From Strongylocentrotus droebachiensis (Eukaryota; Echinodermata; Echinoidea; Camarodonta; Strongylocentrotidae), in contig JAVYIG010004979.1 of assembly GCA_035222895.1 (NCBI GenBank), forward strand, positions 83,109-147,108: DNA of 64,000 nucleotides, given 5' to 3'. Positions 25,801 to 34,474 of the stretch are shown one piece after another (position 1 is the stretch's first letter; every line of letters begins with the position of its first letter). Both the position numbers and the translations under genes were made by a program. The notes under the pieces were generated by a model. It saw nothing but the letters and a program-made list of their open reading frames with translations. It was not told the DNA's origin and did no database searches.

Positions 25801-28800
25801 CGTAATTTGCTTTCTCTAATTTGTGCAAGATTACGCTTGAATACCGTAGACCAATATTTTTCCCAATAAAGGCAACATATACAGTTCTTGAAGGAACGAG
25901 TTTATAGAAACAATTACTACTTATATAATTAACATGTTTTACGCTATTTGCAACCAACAGATAAGGAACTTTGTTTTGATTTTCTTTTGTCTAGTATAAT
26001 CATGCATAAACTCTTCGTTTAAACTGTTGACCCATAGAGGTGGTATCACTCGCTTAAGTCTTGCATAGTCAAACATTGCATTACATTTTCGTTTGGTATG
26101 CACCTGAGATTTAATATATTCTATTGACCGAAAGCCATATCTCGTAAAAAGGTCTCCTAAAAATACTAGACCACTGTCGTACCAGCCTTTATAAAAGATC
26201 GACTGATTACCATACAACACAATGTTTGTTGTGCCATCTAATCTGATCTGAAACTTTCACTGGTTCCTTTATAAATATACAAACATCTTTCACTGTAGTG
26301 CAATATCTAAATATTTCCCATGGCCTTAAGATTTCTACGTAAAATGACGGTATTTTCTTTTTAACTAGAATATCATTAAGTGTGGTTATATTATAAGAGC
26401 AGTTCAACAGTAAATTGATGCCTCCCAATAAGTTGAACCAGTAATAAAACAATGTTTTAACCATTTCAGTCGGAATGTGATCATGTAATCGGCTGGTTAA
26501 CAGGCTGCCTCGAAGCCATACCTTTCATAACTTTGTTTTGTATTTGCATATTAAACTGTTTCAGAAAGGAGTACAACCTATTGGAGTCTGTGAAGGACCC
26601 CGAGGCCTTCTGTCAAGTAGATGACACCATCCTCAACGAGATCAAGCGATCACGATCACAAGAACCAGGAATGGTGAGGGCACGGGAGATCATAGACCGG
26701 ATACACAAGAGAGAACTCTACCAGTGCATTGCGGAAGTCCAGCATGCCAACGAAGAGGTATTTTACGTCTTTCAAGGATAAAATTATATAAGGGCAGCAT
26801 ATTTTACCGACATGGCTACCACTGCTGCATGTAATGTAGTTCCGATTGCGCCATATATCTATATGAATAATAATAATAAATGGTGATAATTATAGTATTA
26901 TTACCAGTAATAATGATTGCATAAACAAAAGTAATAACTGTGATGACTATGTATGATGATAATGATAACACAAATAATAAAAAATACTACTTCTAATAAT
27001 AGTAAAAGTAATAAAATAACGATAATGAAATTAACAATTATCATATTGATAATAATAATGATATCAAAAATAACTAGTAGACCAGCCAAACATAAAAAGG
27101 GCTATGGAAAAATAACTAGTAGACCAGCCAAACATAAAAAGGGCTATCGAAAAATATTCCATGACATTTTGGAGTAATGCACTGCATCCATGCTAAAAGT
27201 TTTGCAAAAGTATGGAATAAGATATATACTTGTGGATGCCATGCGCAATTTTTACTAACAATGTGTGTGTGCGTATGCGTGTGCGTGTGTGTGTGTGCGT
27301 GTGGGTGTGTGTGTATGTGCGTGTGTGCGTGCGCGCGTGTGTGTGTGCGTGTGTGTGTCCGTGTATATGTATGTATATATATTTCTTATTATTTCAATTT
27401 GTTTTTATTATTGTTTATATTATATAAATACAGTGTGAGTCCAAAAAAAACATTACACCTAGGAAATTACTAATAATTACAAAAATAATTTATGAACAGT
27501 AAAGTATTATACATCATATGAAAGAGTGTTTTATCCTGAATCGTTTGGTACCATTTTTGGTTGGTATGTGTTTACGCTTGGATGAACAGGAGGTATTGTT
27601 TGCGAGAGTGCAAAAATCGAATTGCGCCAAAGTATTAAAGTGAGAGAATGAATTGAATGTATGAAATGAGATGCATTGCAGATGCTTTTTTCAGTAGCAA
27701 AGTCACACATACACACACGCACACGCACTTATGAAACACACACACTAACACACCCACCACAACACACGCGGACACGTACAAACATATGATAATGGTGTTC
27801 ATTTGGAGTAAAATACGCATGTACAAAAAAAACAACATTCTGTTTCAATATGCTTTGTCAAACTTTATTTTTTACTTGATCTTCACAGGTTCATGCATTA
27901 TGGTTCAAGGCATGGGCACACAGAAGATTTGTTTATGCTGGGGACCGGGGTAAAATGCAATAAATTATTGAAAATTTATTGCATTTTCTGTGTTTTTTTT
28001 AATTTATGGAAACTGCCCCCTACCCTAGCCCCCGCTGCGTACAGTCATGGTTCAGTGACAAAGCAATGGCCTCGTAACTGTGAGGCCCCAGGAACAAAAC
28101 CGTGTCGATGTGCTATATTAGTGCCCTTTTGTGGGGCATTAATCCCCATTACTGTCATTTATGACTTAAGGGCATAGGTCCCCTAGTTGATAAGCATAGT
28201 AGCATACACATGCTTTAGCAGTCACGCAAAACACACATTGGTACATTATTATTCAATAAAATCTGAGAATGTATACTATTATCTAGATCTATTATTTTCA
28301 AATTAAATTTTCAAAATAATTCCATAAATTGGGATAAAAAAAAAATCCACTTTTATGAGCGACAGTGTAAATACAAATAAAAAATATATCTCAAAATTTG
28401 TGGTTCACATTTAAGATGCGTACAGTGGATCCAGCTGTGCTAAAGCGATTGATCGTAGATGTTGACGATCTCTCATCACCATCGTCCTCTTTAATGGAGA
28501 TATTCCGAGCTGACAATATCGAAGTCGAGGTATGGCTAGGGTGTAGCATTGTTGTATGGGAACAGTTACATGTCGTTATTCTGAAGAATCATAATTCTTG
28601 TAATGAAATACGGTTTCTTACGTGATTCATTCAAATACGAACGTTCAGAATAATAATCCTTTTTTTCATTTTCGGACTTAATATATACCGTATTTCGTTT
28701 TCAGAATTATTAACTTATTTAATTTCCGGAATGACGGACATTTGTTATTATAACCCCACTACCCTTTCGAATTCTAAACCTTCATATATTTAAGGAACCT

Positions 28801-31800
28801 TCAGAGTAATGCAAAAAATGTTGCAAAGGAAAAAGCAATTTTTATAACTAGTTGCCTTAATGAACACAGTTCCAAACACAATGCCGCAGAAGCATTACAA
28901 GTTTGAAATACAAAATTAAAAATACAATGCTGTGTTGGCTTTAATGAATCAAAATATGTAATATGAAATTTTAAAAAAATGGTTTGCTTATTCCGATCAT
29001 TTCCAAAGATTCTCTCTTTTCTCAGGTATCACACTTTGACTACGGAAGTGGAGACAAAAACCCTCTCCTCGATATCCCGTTCTACAAGAAGTCAGGTGAT
29101 GGTAAATTTGAATCCAAGCTTCTACCAGAGCACAAGGTCAGTGTACTAGTCACTCAGAAATGACCTAGGCAAACCGTACAAACCTAAACAAAACGTACCG
29201 ACTATCCACGGGAAGATGCCGTGGTATAGTGTGTTGTTCAGTTGACTCTCAATCCAAGGGTTTAGGGTTTGGATCCCGGCTCCAGTGTCCCTTTTCCTTC
29301 GACAAGTGCTCACTTTCCTTTGGAATAAGTGCCCATTTTCAGGTACAACAAATGCCCCTTACCACCTCTGATAAGTGCCCATTCACCTCTTTTAATCGCC
29401 TCTTTTCAAATCTGACAGTTGTCCCTTTTTGGGGGAAAGTTTTAAGTGTCCTTTTTATCTCTTGTGAGTGCCCTTGTCAGAATTTGAGAGGTGCCTTCTT
29501 TAACTTTGTTATAAATGCCATCTTTTTTATTAAAAAATTGCTGATTGCTAATCTTTTTAGTGTTTACGTGGCAAAGTGGTTCATTCACTTGACTCTCAAT
29601 TTCAGGGCAAGAGATGAATCCACCTTTGCTACTCGATTTCCATTTTCCACCCATGTGTTAATGGATAGCGGGTAATTGCTGGAGTAATATTAATCGCAGG
29701 ACCCTCAACAAGAACAGCATTGATGCTTATGAGTCTTTTCTGTGTAAACCAATTTATGATTGTTTTTATAATTATTAGAATTATTATAATAAATATTATC
29801 ATAATCTTCATTATTATCATCGTTTTCCTCATAAATATTATCATAATCTTCATTATTATCATCGTTTTCCTCATAAATATTATCATAACTATTTATATTA
29901 TTATTGTTATTATTATGATCATTATTATTTATATTGGCACCATTATTATTATCAATGCTAATATTGTTGTTAACATTTTTAATACTAATATCATTATTTC
30001 TGATGCTATCATTATTACTTTTATTTTATTCTTCGATCGTTCTATCTACCTAATTGTCGAAAATCTAACCTTCAGAAGAAAAAAAACATCGACCAGCACT
30101 AGCGGACCGTTTTACGAATCACTCTAGTATTAATTTTTCTAAAGGCTTTCAGATATGACGCGTTAAAGGCATAACAAAAAGCCACTGGCTTACATTTCTT
30201 ACGTGTAAATGAACGGCAACTGCGCGCAACAAAGATCCAATGCGTATTCGCCTAGCTTTGTATTATGAAATAAGACATTGGGGCGTATGGCGCCGTCATC
30301 ATAAACAAACCACCGCGACGGTTTACCGCTGCATTTGAACAAGTCTTATGAACCAAGGGATTTCAAAATTTTGCTTTGCCAAATTATTTGTTCATGAGAA
30401 TGTATTTAGTCTGATGGAAAGTTTGATGGATTGATATGCAAACAAAGCTCTAGACATTCCCCAAATGACGATGCTGTTCATACAAGAACAATGCGACCAC
30501 ATCAACACGTTTCCATGCTCTTACAAAAACCTTGACAAAGCAAAATATCGACACCACTAACGTCGAAATAACTACCCTTTGAATGTTTGATCAAGGAACC
30601 ATTTACTGTCAAACCTAAAAGATCTTCGCAATAAAGAAATTTCTGAAGAAAAAAAATCGGACTAAAACTTAAAAACAATTATATTAATTCCAAGTATCTT
30701 TGACTAAATGTTCTTCAGACAAACCAATGTTCGAGAAGGATTCCATGTCAAAGAACCTTAAAATAAAGGTTTGGATACAGCCAACAGAAGACCACAAAGG
30801 ATACAGCCACCAGAAGACCACAAAGGAGCATTGATCCTTCAAAAGTTCCTGATGCAGGTGTTAGGCTCAAGTGTTAGTAGTCATCAATAAGATTGATAAC
30901 ATACTTGATGAAAGCAACAGTTGGGTTTATATAATTTAAAATAATCATAATGATCGTGCATCGCTTGTCTCTGACCAGCTCCCAGCCGACCTGCCGCAGC
31001 GACTGCTAGACGTCACCTTCCGCATCTACACCAAGGTACCCAAATTAGATCGAGAGACCATCCAGAACGCCAGGGACAAATGCACGACCAAGCTTAAAAA
31101 GATTCATGACGAAACCACACCCGTCAAGCAGAAGGTCGAGAGTCCACCAATTGGACCAAGGGCTCCAAGCCCGCCCATATGCGCCGTTAACCTTCTTACC
31201 CTCTCCGGTTCAGGTAAGATCTCCCCCTCTAATGCAGGAATACCCGATGCTTTCATCCAATGAGCTTGAAAAGAGACTGAGAAATGTTCGCGTCCTGTAT
31301 GTACTGTACAATAGGAAGCCTAGAAATGGGGTGGTGCCAGTGCCTGAAATTGGACTATGGTATATTTCCATCATTGTTGTATGGGTGAAAGTGAGAGGTT
31401 CACTTTTCAGGAGAAAAAAGGCTACATGTAGATCTTCTTATGTATGTATATATTTACAAAGGGAATTCTGGTGCTATTCCCCCTCCCAGTAGTTCAAATA
31501 AAGTGTTGTCACAAATACCATATAAAAATAATAATTGAATTTTGAGGGAAACAAAATATTTGCTGGAAGACCCCAGTTGAAGTATAAAGTCTCTATCTAA
31601 GGCTTCTATATACATATACAATATCCAATTCAATTGTTTAGTTGTTTTATTTTGTTTTACCTGACTGCCAAGAAAGCACGTGGATGCTTGTAAGTAGCCA
31701 GGGGACCGACGGTTTTAAGTTCACTCCGAGGGACTTGGTAATGAGGATTAATACCTTACCACATAGCACCAGTCAGCGCATCGACTTATAGTTTCGAATC

Positions 31801-32813
31801 CGGGACCTCCCGGTTACGAGACCACTTCTTTACCACTGAGCCATCGTTTTTCCTTGTTCAGTTCCGATAAAAATAGTAAAATTCAGTATACATTAAAACA
31901 TATATGAAGGAATATAAATAGAAGCTTGATGCCTTGTGAGACCTGACAATTATATTAAGCAAATAAAGAGGGGGAAAAGAAGAAGACATAATAAGGGGTT
32001 ACTTGTGATGCAGGAGTACAGCAAGGAGAAGAGAAGAATGATAGGCAGAGACCGAAGAATGACGGAGTGAGAGAGCGCGCGACAGATAGAGAGAGAGAGA
32101 GAGAGGGGAGGAGAGAGAGAGAGAGGGTGGGGTGTTGTAAAGTGAGAAAGAGTTACCTATGATTGTATATATCATTACTAGTTACTACACATAGACACAA
32201 ATAGGCATTGATAATAAGCCAGTTCACAGATACAATCTGCGCATGGGCAGATCAAGGTCATTTGTACCAAAATGGTAAAACCCACAGAGATAATGAAAGT
32301 TATGTGACATTATTCATTTATGCACCAACGGTACATTATATGATACGCAGCTGGAAGTATTCTTTTCAAGAGGTCAAACAAAAGCACATCTAGGATGCTC
32401 AAAGTGGAACTTCTCCATGTGTAAAAGATCTTTGGATATTTGGGGTCATTTGTACCATGTGCTATCTGTAAACTCCCTTATTATGAGAGAGTGCAAAAGA
32501 TGGTCTGAAGGAGCACGATACATTGTGGGTCTTACATCAAAACCTTTGTCTGAAGAATCTCATTCCAATGCAACATTTTATAAGAGCTAGCGAGTTTAGA
32601 AATTTTCCCATTTCTAATTACTGTACTGAATTTCTTTAACTATTGTCGTCAGTAAATCACATATGTTCTTAATACCTTGAAACAGATTCAAATGGCAGTA
32701 GTGATGTGGACGCAGGGATTCATAGTCTAAGGTCGCACCCTCCTGAGCTGCAATCCTCAGAGCCAGAGGCTAAAGTCACACTAGACTCCGCCAAGCGCCA
32801 GCTCGATTTCTGA
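10829..32813 (+). CDS. SAMHD1: SAMHD1-like dNTPase copy B (12 exons, 548 aa predicted)
   Basis: Exons are 10829-10843, 19552-19712, 21244-21433, 21905-22048, 22565-22771, 23492-23583, 24948-25004, 26565-26757, 28416-28529, 29026-29136, 30979-31213 and 32686-32813. They total 1647 bp (549 codons with TGA), and all phases agree. The product should hydrolyse dNTPs in a GTP/dNTP-regulated way. Metal ligands are H56, H97, D98 and D192 (human H167, H206, D207, D311). H101, H106 and H123 match H210, H215 and H233. K193, Y196, D200, R251, Y259 and Q260 match dNTP-contact residues. K5, D26, Q31, R34 and R338 match allosteric residues K116, D137, Q142, R145 and R451. T475 in TPVK matches T592. No SAM domain is visible (human is 626 aa). 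Intron 1 is about 8.7 kb and carries a LINE. It is possible that a longer N-terminal isoform exists. Confidence 0.8.
11010..11265 (+). repeat. Intron 1 repeat with AAGATGGTCGCC-type motifs
   Basis: Motifs such as ggccaccaggaaacct, tccaagaaggcgtccagaatggtcgcc and ataaatca recur here, in the copy C intron (56180-56232) and at 51090-51440. The first part is conserved between B and C introns and so predates that duplication. Confidence 0.5.
11270..11890 (+). repeat. Degenerate GTGCCCCTTTT minisatellite in intron 1 of copy B
   Basis: This is the longest of three tracts of the aagtgccccttttc family, at about 25 bases per unit. The 128-codon - strand open frame over it (KGHSL, RKGAL-type repeats) is a by-product of the repeat. 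Confidence 0.6.
11890..13550 (+). other. Intron 1 of copy B, no gene seen
   Basis: This is AT-rich intronic sequence. Near 12300, taaggcggccacaccctc repeats a phrase from the promoter block at 10620, so a fragment of that block was copied here. I find no exon with splice support. Confidence 0.4.
13555..13665 (+). mobile_element. Possible LINE 3' tail
   Basis: The sequence ends in atgaaatgaaatgaaat and caatcaatcaatc tandem units after a tttttaattgtgcaa stretch. This resembles the 3' microsatellite end of CR1/L2-like LINEs on the + strand. No coding part is attached, so the call is tentative. Confidence 0.25.
13960..14060 (-). repeat. tRNA-derived SINE head or decayed tRNA
   Basis: On the - strand, tggtctagcggat (A box, about 14022-14034) and ggttcgagtct (B box, about 13981-13991) are spaced as in a tRNA promoter. 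The acceptor and anticodon stems do not pair well enough for a functional tRNA, so a tRNA-derived SINE is more likely. Confidence 0.45.
14556..16409 (-). CDS. LINE reverse transcriptase domain (CR1/L2-like)
   Basis: The frame carries the standard RT blocks: [60 protein letters not shown] and the catalytic FADD. The C-terminus has YCNTVWG, a LQKKAIRI helix, YQTR and LWNKLP, typical of CR1/L2-like elements. The frame continues upstream of the first Met (16331) to about 16409, where it meets the endonuclease frame after a single-base shift. It ends at the stop at 14556-14558. Confidence 0.9.
   Translation of the reverse strand, partial: YVEYKNIFTSIIRRSKKIYYENLLKKLRGDMKKTWSQINNLLGKRNKTLPSHMYYNQDKILSKASIVEAFNRYFVNIGKITQEKIPTSSSHFLDYLSNRVQSSLFFNPTSNTEIINVLSSMKTSAAPGSDSIAARVIKECIHTIVDPLCYIFNESMSQGIVPDNLKTAKVIPIYKKGDKHDIVNYRPIALLPFFSKMLERIIYDRLYKFFALNNILIPQQFGFRKNFSTDLGVLNLVNTISHEIDVGNYCLSVFMDLSKAFDTIDHHILLKKLEFYGIRGVPLQWFVSYLLHRNQYVVIDGVKSQQMDVSCGIPQGSVLGPLLFLVYINDIVKCSSILNFSLFADDTTVSLSHTKIDNLISSANNELHKLNKWYACNKLFLNFDKTRYIIFRARGRRVPSNLSNLIIGGNVIEKVDNMQFLGVILNEYLSWKPHLSSICTKISRSIGVLSKLRLFVPQSILTTLYNSIILPHFNYCNTVWGHTFKTHLDKLCILQKKAIRIIFNAPFNSHTKPLFSQSNILPLKDLITLNSLVFMYKFHSKILPPLLSDIFVLNSSIHSYQTRQSNLIHLPQVRSSVASNSFIIHFPKLWNKLPNNIKNSSTLSRFKKLSREILPSL
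16410..17722 (-). CDS. LINE endonuclease domain (EEP family), N-terminal part of ORF2
   Basis: From Met at 17722 (an upstream Met at 17821 is in frame), the protein starts with a CxxC...CxxC cluster (CQNC, CITC). An apurinic endonuclease-like domain follows: [16 protein letters not shown] (catalytic Glu), [17 protein letters not shown] and SDHFPIF (terminal Asp-His). In the present frame it runs past the T6 run into a stop near 16337. A one-base change at 16410-16415 would join it to the RT frame; this is probably an indel in a homopolymer. Confidence 0.85.
18100..19551 (+). other. Intron 1 of copy B, distal part
   Basis: This is AT-rich sequence without convincing exons. It ends with a long pyrimidine tract (ttttttctcaattcag) that is the acceptor of exon 2. 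A short + frame at 18532-18717 resembles nothing recognisable and has no splice support. Confidence 0.4.
19552..19712 (+). CDS. SAMHD1: SAMHD1-like copy B exon 2 (VFNDPIH...RFEHSIG)
   Basis: Exon 2 opens the HD domain. [29 protein letters not shown] and HTRFEHS match human SAMHD1 closely. H56 is the first metal His (human H167). D26, Q31 and R34 match allosteric GTP contacts D137, Q142 and R145. The donor is gtatgt at 19713, phase 2. Confidence 0.92.
19725..19880 (-). repeat. MITE-like repeat, first of an inverted pair
   Basis: It shares gcctcggtcaca, gccattacgaa, ttcgtacgaa and cacaaaggttc motifs with 20610-20740 in the opposite orientation. One end carries TTAA. Both copies are in intron 2 of copy B. 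Confidence 0.5.
20010..20370. repeat. C/G-run-rich repeat with cgcgtacgcaggat end
   Basis: The tract has many C runs (20218-20235, 20330-20344) and ends in ttgaaaaaatcctgcgtacgcgcctg. It is probably a degenerate DNA transposon. The - strand frame 20015-20254 is an artefact. Confidence 0.4.
20605..20745 (+). repeat. MITE-like repeat, second of an inverted pair
   Basis: The copy is opposite in orientation to 19725-19880: gcctcggtcacacatgccattacgaac at one end and ttcgtacgaacctttgtgac at the other, followed by TTAA-like sequence. The two copies could pair in the pre-mRNA of copy B. Confidence 0.5.
21244..21433 (+). CDS. SAMHD1: SAMHD1-like copy B exon 3 (HD motif)
   Basis: The exon encodes [11 protein letters not shown]... 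to [20 protein letters not shown] and ends KKWK before gtaagt. H97-D98 is the HD doublet (human H206/D207). H101 and H106 match H210 and H215. Acceptor ...aatgaag at 21242-21243; ends in phase 0. Confidence 0.92.
21445..21650 (+). repeat. tRNA-derived SINE (family 1)
   Basis: The head gatggcttcgtggtagagcag (A box) and catttgaaacc (degenerate B box) is followed by a body with taaggctttaatcctcagtacaagtc. Related copies are at 23845-23980 (-), 28040-28225 (+) and 31640-31850 (-). Confidence 0.55.
21905..22048 (+). CDS. SAMHD1: SAMHD1-like copy B exon 4
   Basis: The exon has 48 codons in phase 0. It begins [16 protein letters not shown], matching human HEQGSVMMFEHLINSN; H123 matches H233. It ends EKDEEM before gtatta. 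Confidence 0.9.
22565..22771 (+). CDS. SAMHD1: SAMHD1-like copy B exon 5 ([11 protein letters not shown])
   Basis: The 69-codon exon contains [20 protein letters not shown], almost identical to the human stretch. D192 is the fourth metal ligand (D311). K193, Y196 and D200 match K312, Y315 and D319. Acceptor ...attcatcag; donor gtataa. Confidence 0.92.
22772..23491 (+). other. Intron 5 of copy B
   Basis: This noncoding sequence contains no recognisable exon or element beyond short C-rich and AT-rich tracts. It ends at acceptor tgctttag. Confidence 0.45.
23492..23583 (+). CDS. SAMHD1: SAMHD1-like copy B exon 6 ([13 protein letters not shown])
   Basis: The exon reads [20 protein letters not shown] then [10 protein letters not shown] and a split Met. 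R251, H255, Y259 and Q260 align with human R366, H370, Y374 and Q375. The donor GT must be at 23584; reading on gives an immediate stop, while splicing to 24948 restores MLKDAF, matching human MITDAF. Confidence 0.9.
23845..23980 (-). repeat. SINE family 1, 5'-truncated copy
   Basis: It shares the ctgctaagaaagcat...gctttta, gacggccgacgg and gggacctggtaatgaggatta blocks with 31640-31850. The tRNA-like head is missing. Confidence 0.55.
23980..24947 (+). other. Intron 6 of copy B, distal part
   Basis: This AT-rich sequence has a (CA)n microsatellite near 24458-24477 and no supported gene. Its 3' end near the acceptor (acataaccttattc..aat) aligns with copy A 363-399. Confidence 0.45.
24948..25004 (+). 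CDS. SAMHD1: SAMHD1-like copy B exon 7
   Basis: The 57-bp exon differs from copy A 400-456 by only one base. It reads [18 protein letters not shown] plus a split Gly, with donor gtaagt at 25005. Confidence 0.9.
25131..25142 (+). repeat. Left target-site duplication of the intronic LINE
   Basis: gaatgtgatcat is repeated exactly at 26473-26484. The same 12 bases occur once in the paralogous intron of copy A (about 588-601), which lacks the insert. Confidence 0.8.
25143..26472 (-). mobile_element. 5'-truncated LINE inserted in intron 7 of copy B
   Basis: The insert is 1.33 kb and antisense, with its 3' A-run at the left (tttttt on +). Broken frames at 26464-26207, 26220-25939 and 25790-25359 show the C-terminal third of a LINE ORF2. 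They include an [10 protein letters not shown] stretch, then KWG...CPKC...[11 protein letters not shown], a reverse-transcriptase-associated zinc knuckle. This resembles L1/Tx1-like elements, but the clade is not certain. It is absent from copy A. Confidence 0.8.
26473..26484 (+). repeat. Right target-site duplication of the intronic LINE
   Basis: This is an exact copy of 25131-25142. After it, the sequence resumes homology to copy A (gttaacaggct...ttgttttgtatttgcat). Confidence 0.8.
26565..26757 (+). CDS. SAMHD1: SAMHD1-like copy B exon 8 with RELY helix
   Basis: The 193-bp exon has the same length and phase as copy A 680-872. It encodes [20 protein letters not shown]... to HANEE. R338-E-L-Y aligns with human R451-N-L-F. 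Against A it has K for M, P for S, R for K and V for C. Confidence 0.9.
26870..27470. repeat. AT-rich and (GT)n microsatellites, 48-bp tandem repeat
   Basis: ATA/AAT-rich sequence is followed by a direct duplication of an approximately 48-bp unit (agtagaccagccaaacataa...) at about 27070-27160. Copy A has it once at about 1190-1240. A (GT)n tract lies at 27260-27360. Open frames here are low complexity. Confidence 0.55.
27690..27780. repeat. (CA)n microsatellite
   Basis: Imperfect acacac repeats lie in intron 8 of copy B. The surrounding intron shows no exon. Confidence 0.6.
28040..28225 (+). repeat. SINE family 1 copy
   Basis: catggttcagtgacaaagcaatggcctcgtaactgtgaggcccc forms the tRNA-like head. 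It is followed by ggcattaatccccattact and a cacatgcttt end, as in the copies at 21445 and 31640. Confidence 0.5.
28416..28529 (+). CDS. SAMHD1: SAMHD1-like copy B exon 9
   Basis: The exon has 38 codons in phase 0: [18 protein letters not shown], a short Ser stretch, then [10 protein letters not shown]. Copy A has two more codons. Acceptor catttaag; donor gtatgg. Confidence 0.85.
29026..29136 (+). CDS. SAMHD1: SAMHD1-like copy B exon 10
   Basis: The exon has 37 codons in phase 0, [20 protein letters not shown] to LLPEHK. It follows ctcag and precedes gtcagt. Confidence 0.88.
29215..29540 (+). repeat. SINE-like head plus GTGCCCCTTTT minisatellite
   Basis: This tract is paralogous to 2900-3370 of copy A: the tRNA-like ggtttggatcccgg fragment is followed by decayed gtgcccctttt units. 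The shared position shows both were present before duplication. Confidence 0.55.
29755..30010. repeat. ATT-rich low-complexity tract with 48-bp direct repeat
   Basis: The unit around attatcatcgttttcctcat is repeated in tandem at about 29785-29880, within ATT-rich sequence. Long Ile-rich open frames on both strands are artefacts. Confidence 0.6.
30410..30978 (+). other. Copy B intron 10, conserved with copy A
   Basis: The sequence aligns with 3380-4011, with small indels and a local tandem repeat of gatacagccaacagaagaccacaaa at 30773-30825. No gene is seen. Confidence 0.5.
30979..31213 (+). CDS. SAMHD1: SAMHD1-like copy B exon 11 with CDK-type TPVK site
   Basis: The exon encodes [39 protein letters not shown] and [14 protein letters not shown], and ends in phase 1 before gtaaga. 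T475-P-V-K aligns with human T592-P-Q-K, phosphorylated by cyclin A/CDK. Pro-rich SPP repeats follow. It lacks the basic insert of copy A. Confidence 0.88.
31640..31850 (-). repeat. tRNA-derived SINE family 1, most complete copy
   Basis: On the - strand, gatggctcagtggtaaag (A box) and cggattcgaaac (B box) form the head. The body includes taaggtattaatcctcattacc and ends in tgctttcttggcagtcagg. Confidence 0.65.
32040..32140 (+). repeat. (GA)n microsatellite
   Basis: Imperfect gagaga tracts, mainly 32085-32130, in intron 11 of copy B. Confidence 0.65.
32140..32685 (+). other. Copy B last intron, distal part
   Basis: This noncoding sequence has no recognisable element. The end (atgttcttaataccttgaaacag) is nearly identical to the acceptor region of copy A at 4980-5005. 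Confidence 0.45.
32686..32813 (+). CDS. SAMHD1: SAMHD1-like copy B last exon (ends KRQLDF)
   Basis: The exon completes the split Asp codon and ends at TGA 32811-32813. It encodes [15 protein letters not shown]... and a conserved [18 protein letters not shown] end. The terminal RQLDF fits an RxLxF cyclin-docking pattern. The copy A tail is longer (Ala run) and ends KRHITF. Confidence 0.88.
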
Positions 32814-34474
32814 AAAGCACCCTCAAAGAGGATCGAAGTATTTTCCTCGAGTAGTTTTTCTTACCCTAGATTAACTAGTTTAGCATCTCCGGTTTTTTAG
32901 ACTTTTAACAGGCCTTTTTATATCTTGCATAGTCTTATTCACTCTATTCGAGAATTGATTCTTCCTAGACTTTCTATCTTAAAAGGAAAAGGATTCCTTA
33001 GAGATTTTAAATTCTTATCGTTTAAGGAATTTCATGCTTCCTTGGAGGGGGAAATTTAAAGCGCCTCAGAAGAAGAAGAAAATTATGAAATGTAATAAAT
33101 GTAAAGTTTGGTCATGCAGTTTACTCGTACGGGAATTACATTTTTGAGAAAATATTGAATAACATTCTCGACTACTACTTGCATGAGGAATGAGACTGTG
33201 ATTGCTATTTTGTAATATTTGTAGGTATATCCTTCCATTTTCCCTTGTATATTTCTGAATCATATATTCTATTCCACTAGGTCAAGATTGGGCAAGTCTT
33301 TTTTACGAGAAGTTGACAAATTTAGTTATACCATGGTAACATTTAAACGGTGTCTTCATGGATGCTAACCATTTTCCCAAGCGTAAATATGAAAATTGTA
33401 AGAAAAAGAGGTAAATTGAGGGATTTTGCCAATGATTCATTTGAAGAGGAATTACTGAAGAAAGAAAATATGGAAATGAAGAAGAGGAAGAAAAAGAGGA
33501 AAATGAGGTTCAAAGTGTCTTTGGAAAGAAATATTGTTATGAAGTTAAGAATATAATCATGCAGCTTACTAGTAGTGGAACTACACTTTGGGGGAAATGT
33601 TTTACGTTATTTTTGTCACTTTTAAAGGCACAATATATAGATTGATGTTTTTTCATGTTTAAACTTTTTTAAATTGAAATTAAATGAATGTATCGACGAG
33701 AAAAACACATGTCTTGTATTACGCTTCTTTACAATTTGATCATAGACAGGCTTACAAGCGAGAACTTGCAGGCAGCTGTCTGTGAACACAAAATAATATT
33801 GGTTCTGTAAATACAAGTTGCTTTGCTCAGTTTTTGGTGGTTATCAGATATCTTGTATACACTTTGTACTTTATCAGCCAACATCTGTAGACAGAATATG
33901 AAGCAGCAACCTGCCTTTTTGCAGTATTTTTTCTAAACTCTATACATATTGTGACAGGTTTTATGGATTGACCGTGTGTAAATAATGAGATAATGTGATA
34001 CCATATAATTGCCTATATATTGTTAGCAATAATTATTCCGTATCGCTTTGTTGGGTTGTTTCTAATTTCTGACTCTTACATTCATGTACGATTTTTGTTT
34101 TCTTCTTTTTTTCTTTAAAAAAAAATTAACAAATATTGTTACACCAATCCCTGCATTATGTCTCGAAAACTAGGAGATAGTGGTATTTGTTAATTTTGGG
34201 AATGTTCTGTTCTAATTTTTTTCCTCATTAAACACGGGGTTGGTTTCGTTATACTTCTAAAAACTATGTTAAGAAATATTTTATAATGATGGTGGTGTAA
34301 ATACTAAAAGGGATAGTAATTTCCTTTTAATAGTTATAATTTATCATCTGTAGCTGTTTTTCTTTAATTATTTCTAAATGCCAATTTACTACATTAATAT
34401 ATTATGGTTGGTTTTGTTATGTGTTAAAAAGCTGTTTAAAAACTTCTCGATTAATGCTTTCCATGTGTCATGGA

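Noticed and set aside
29720..30127. Ile-rich 135-codon + frame resembling a membrane protein
   Set aside because: ATT-repeat low-complexity DNA in intron 10 of copy B.
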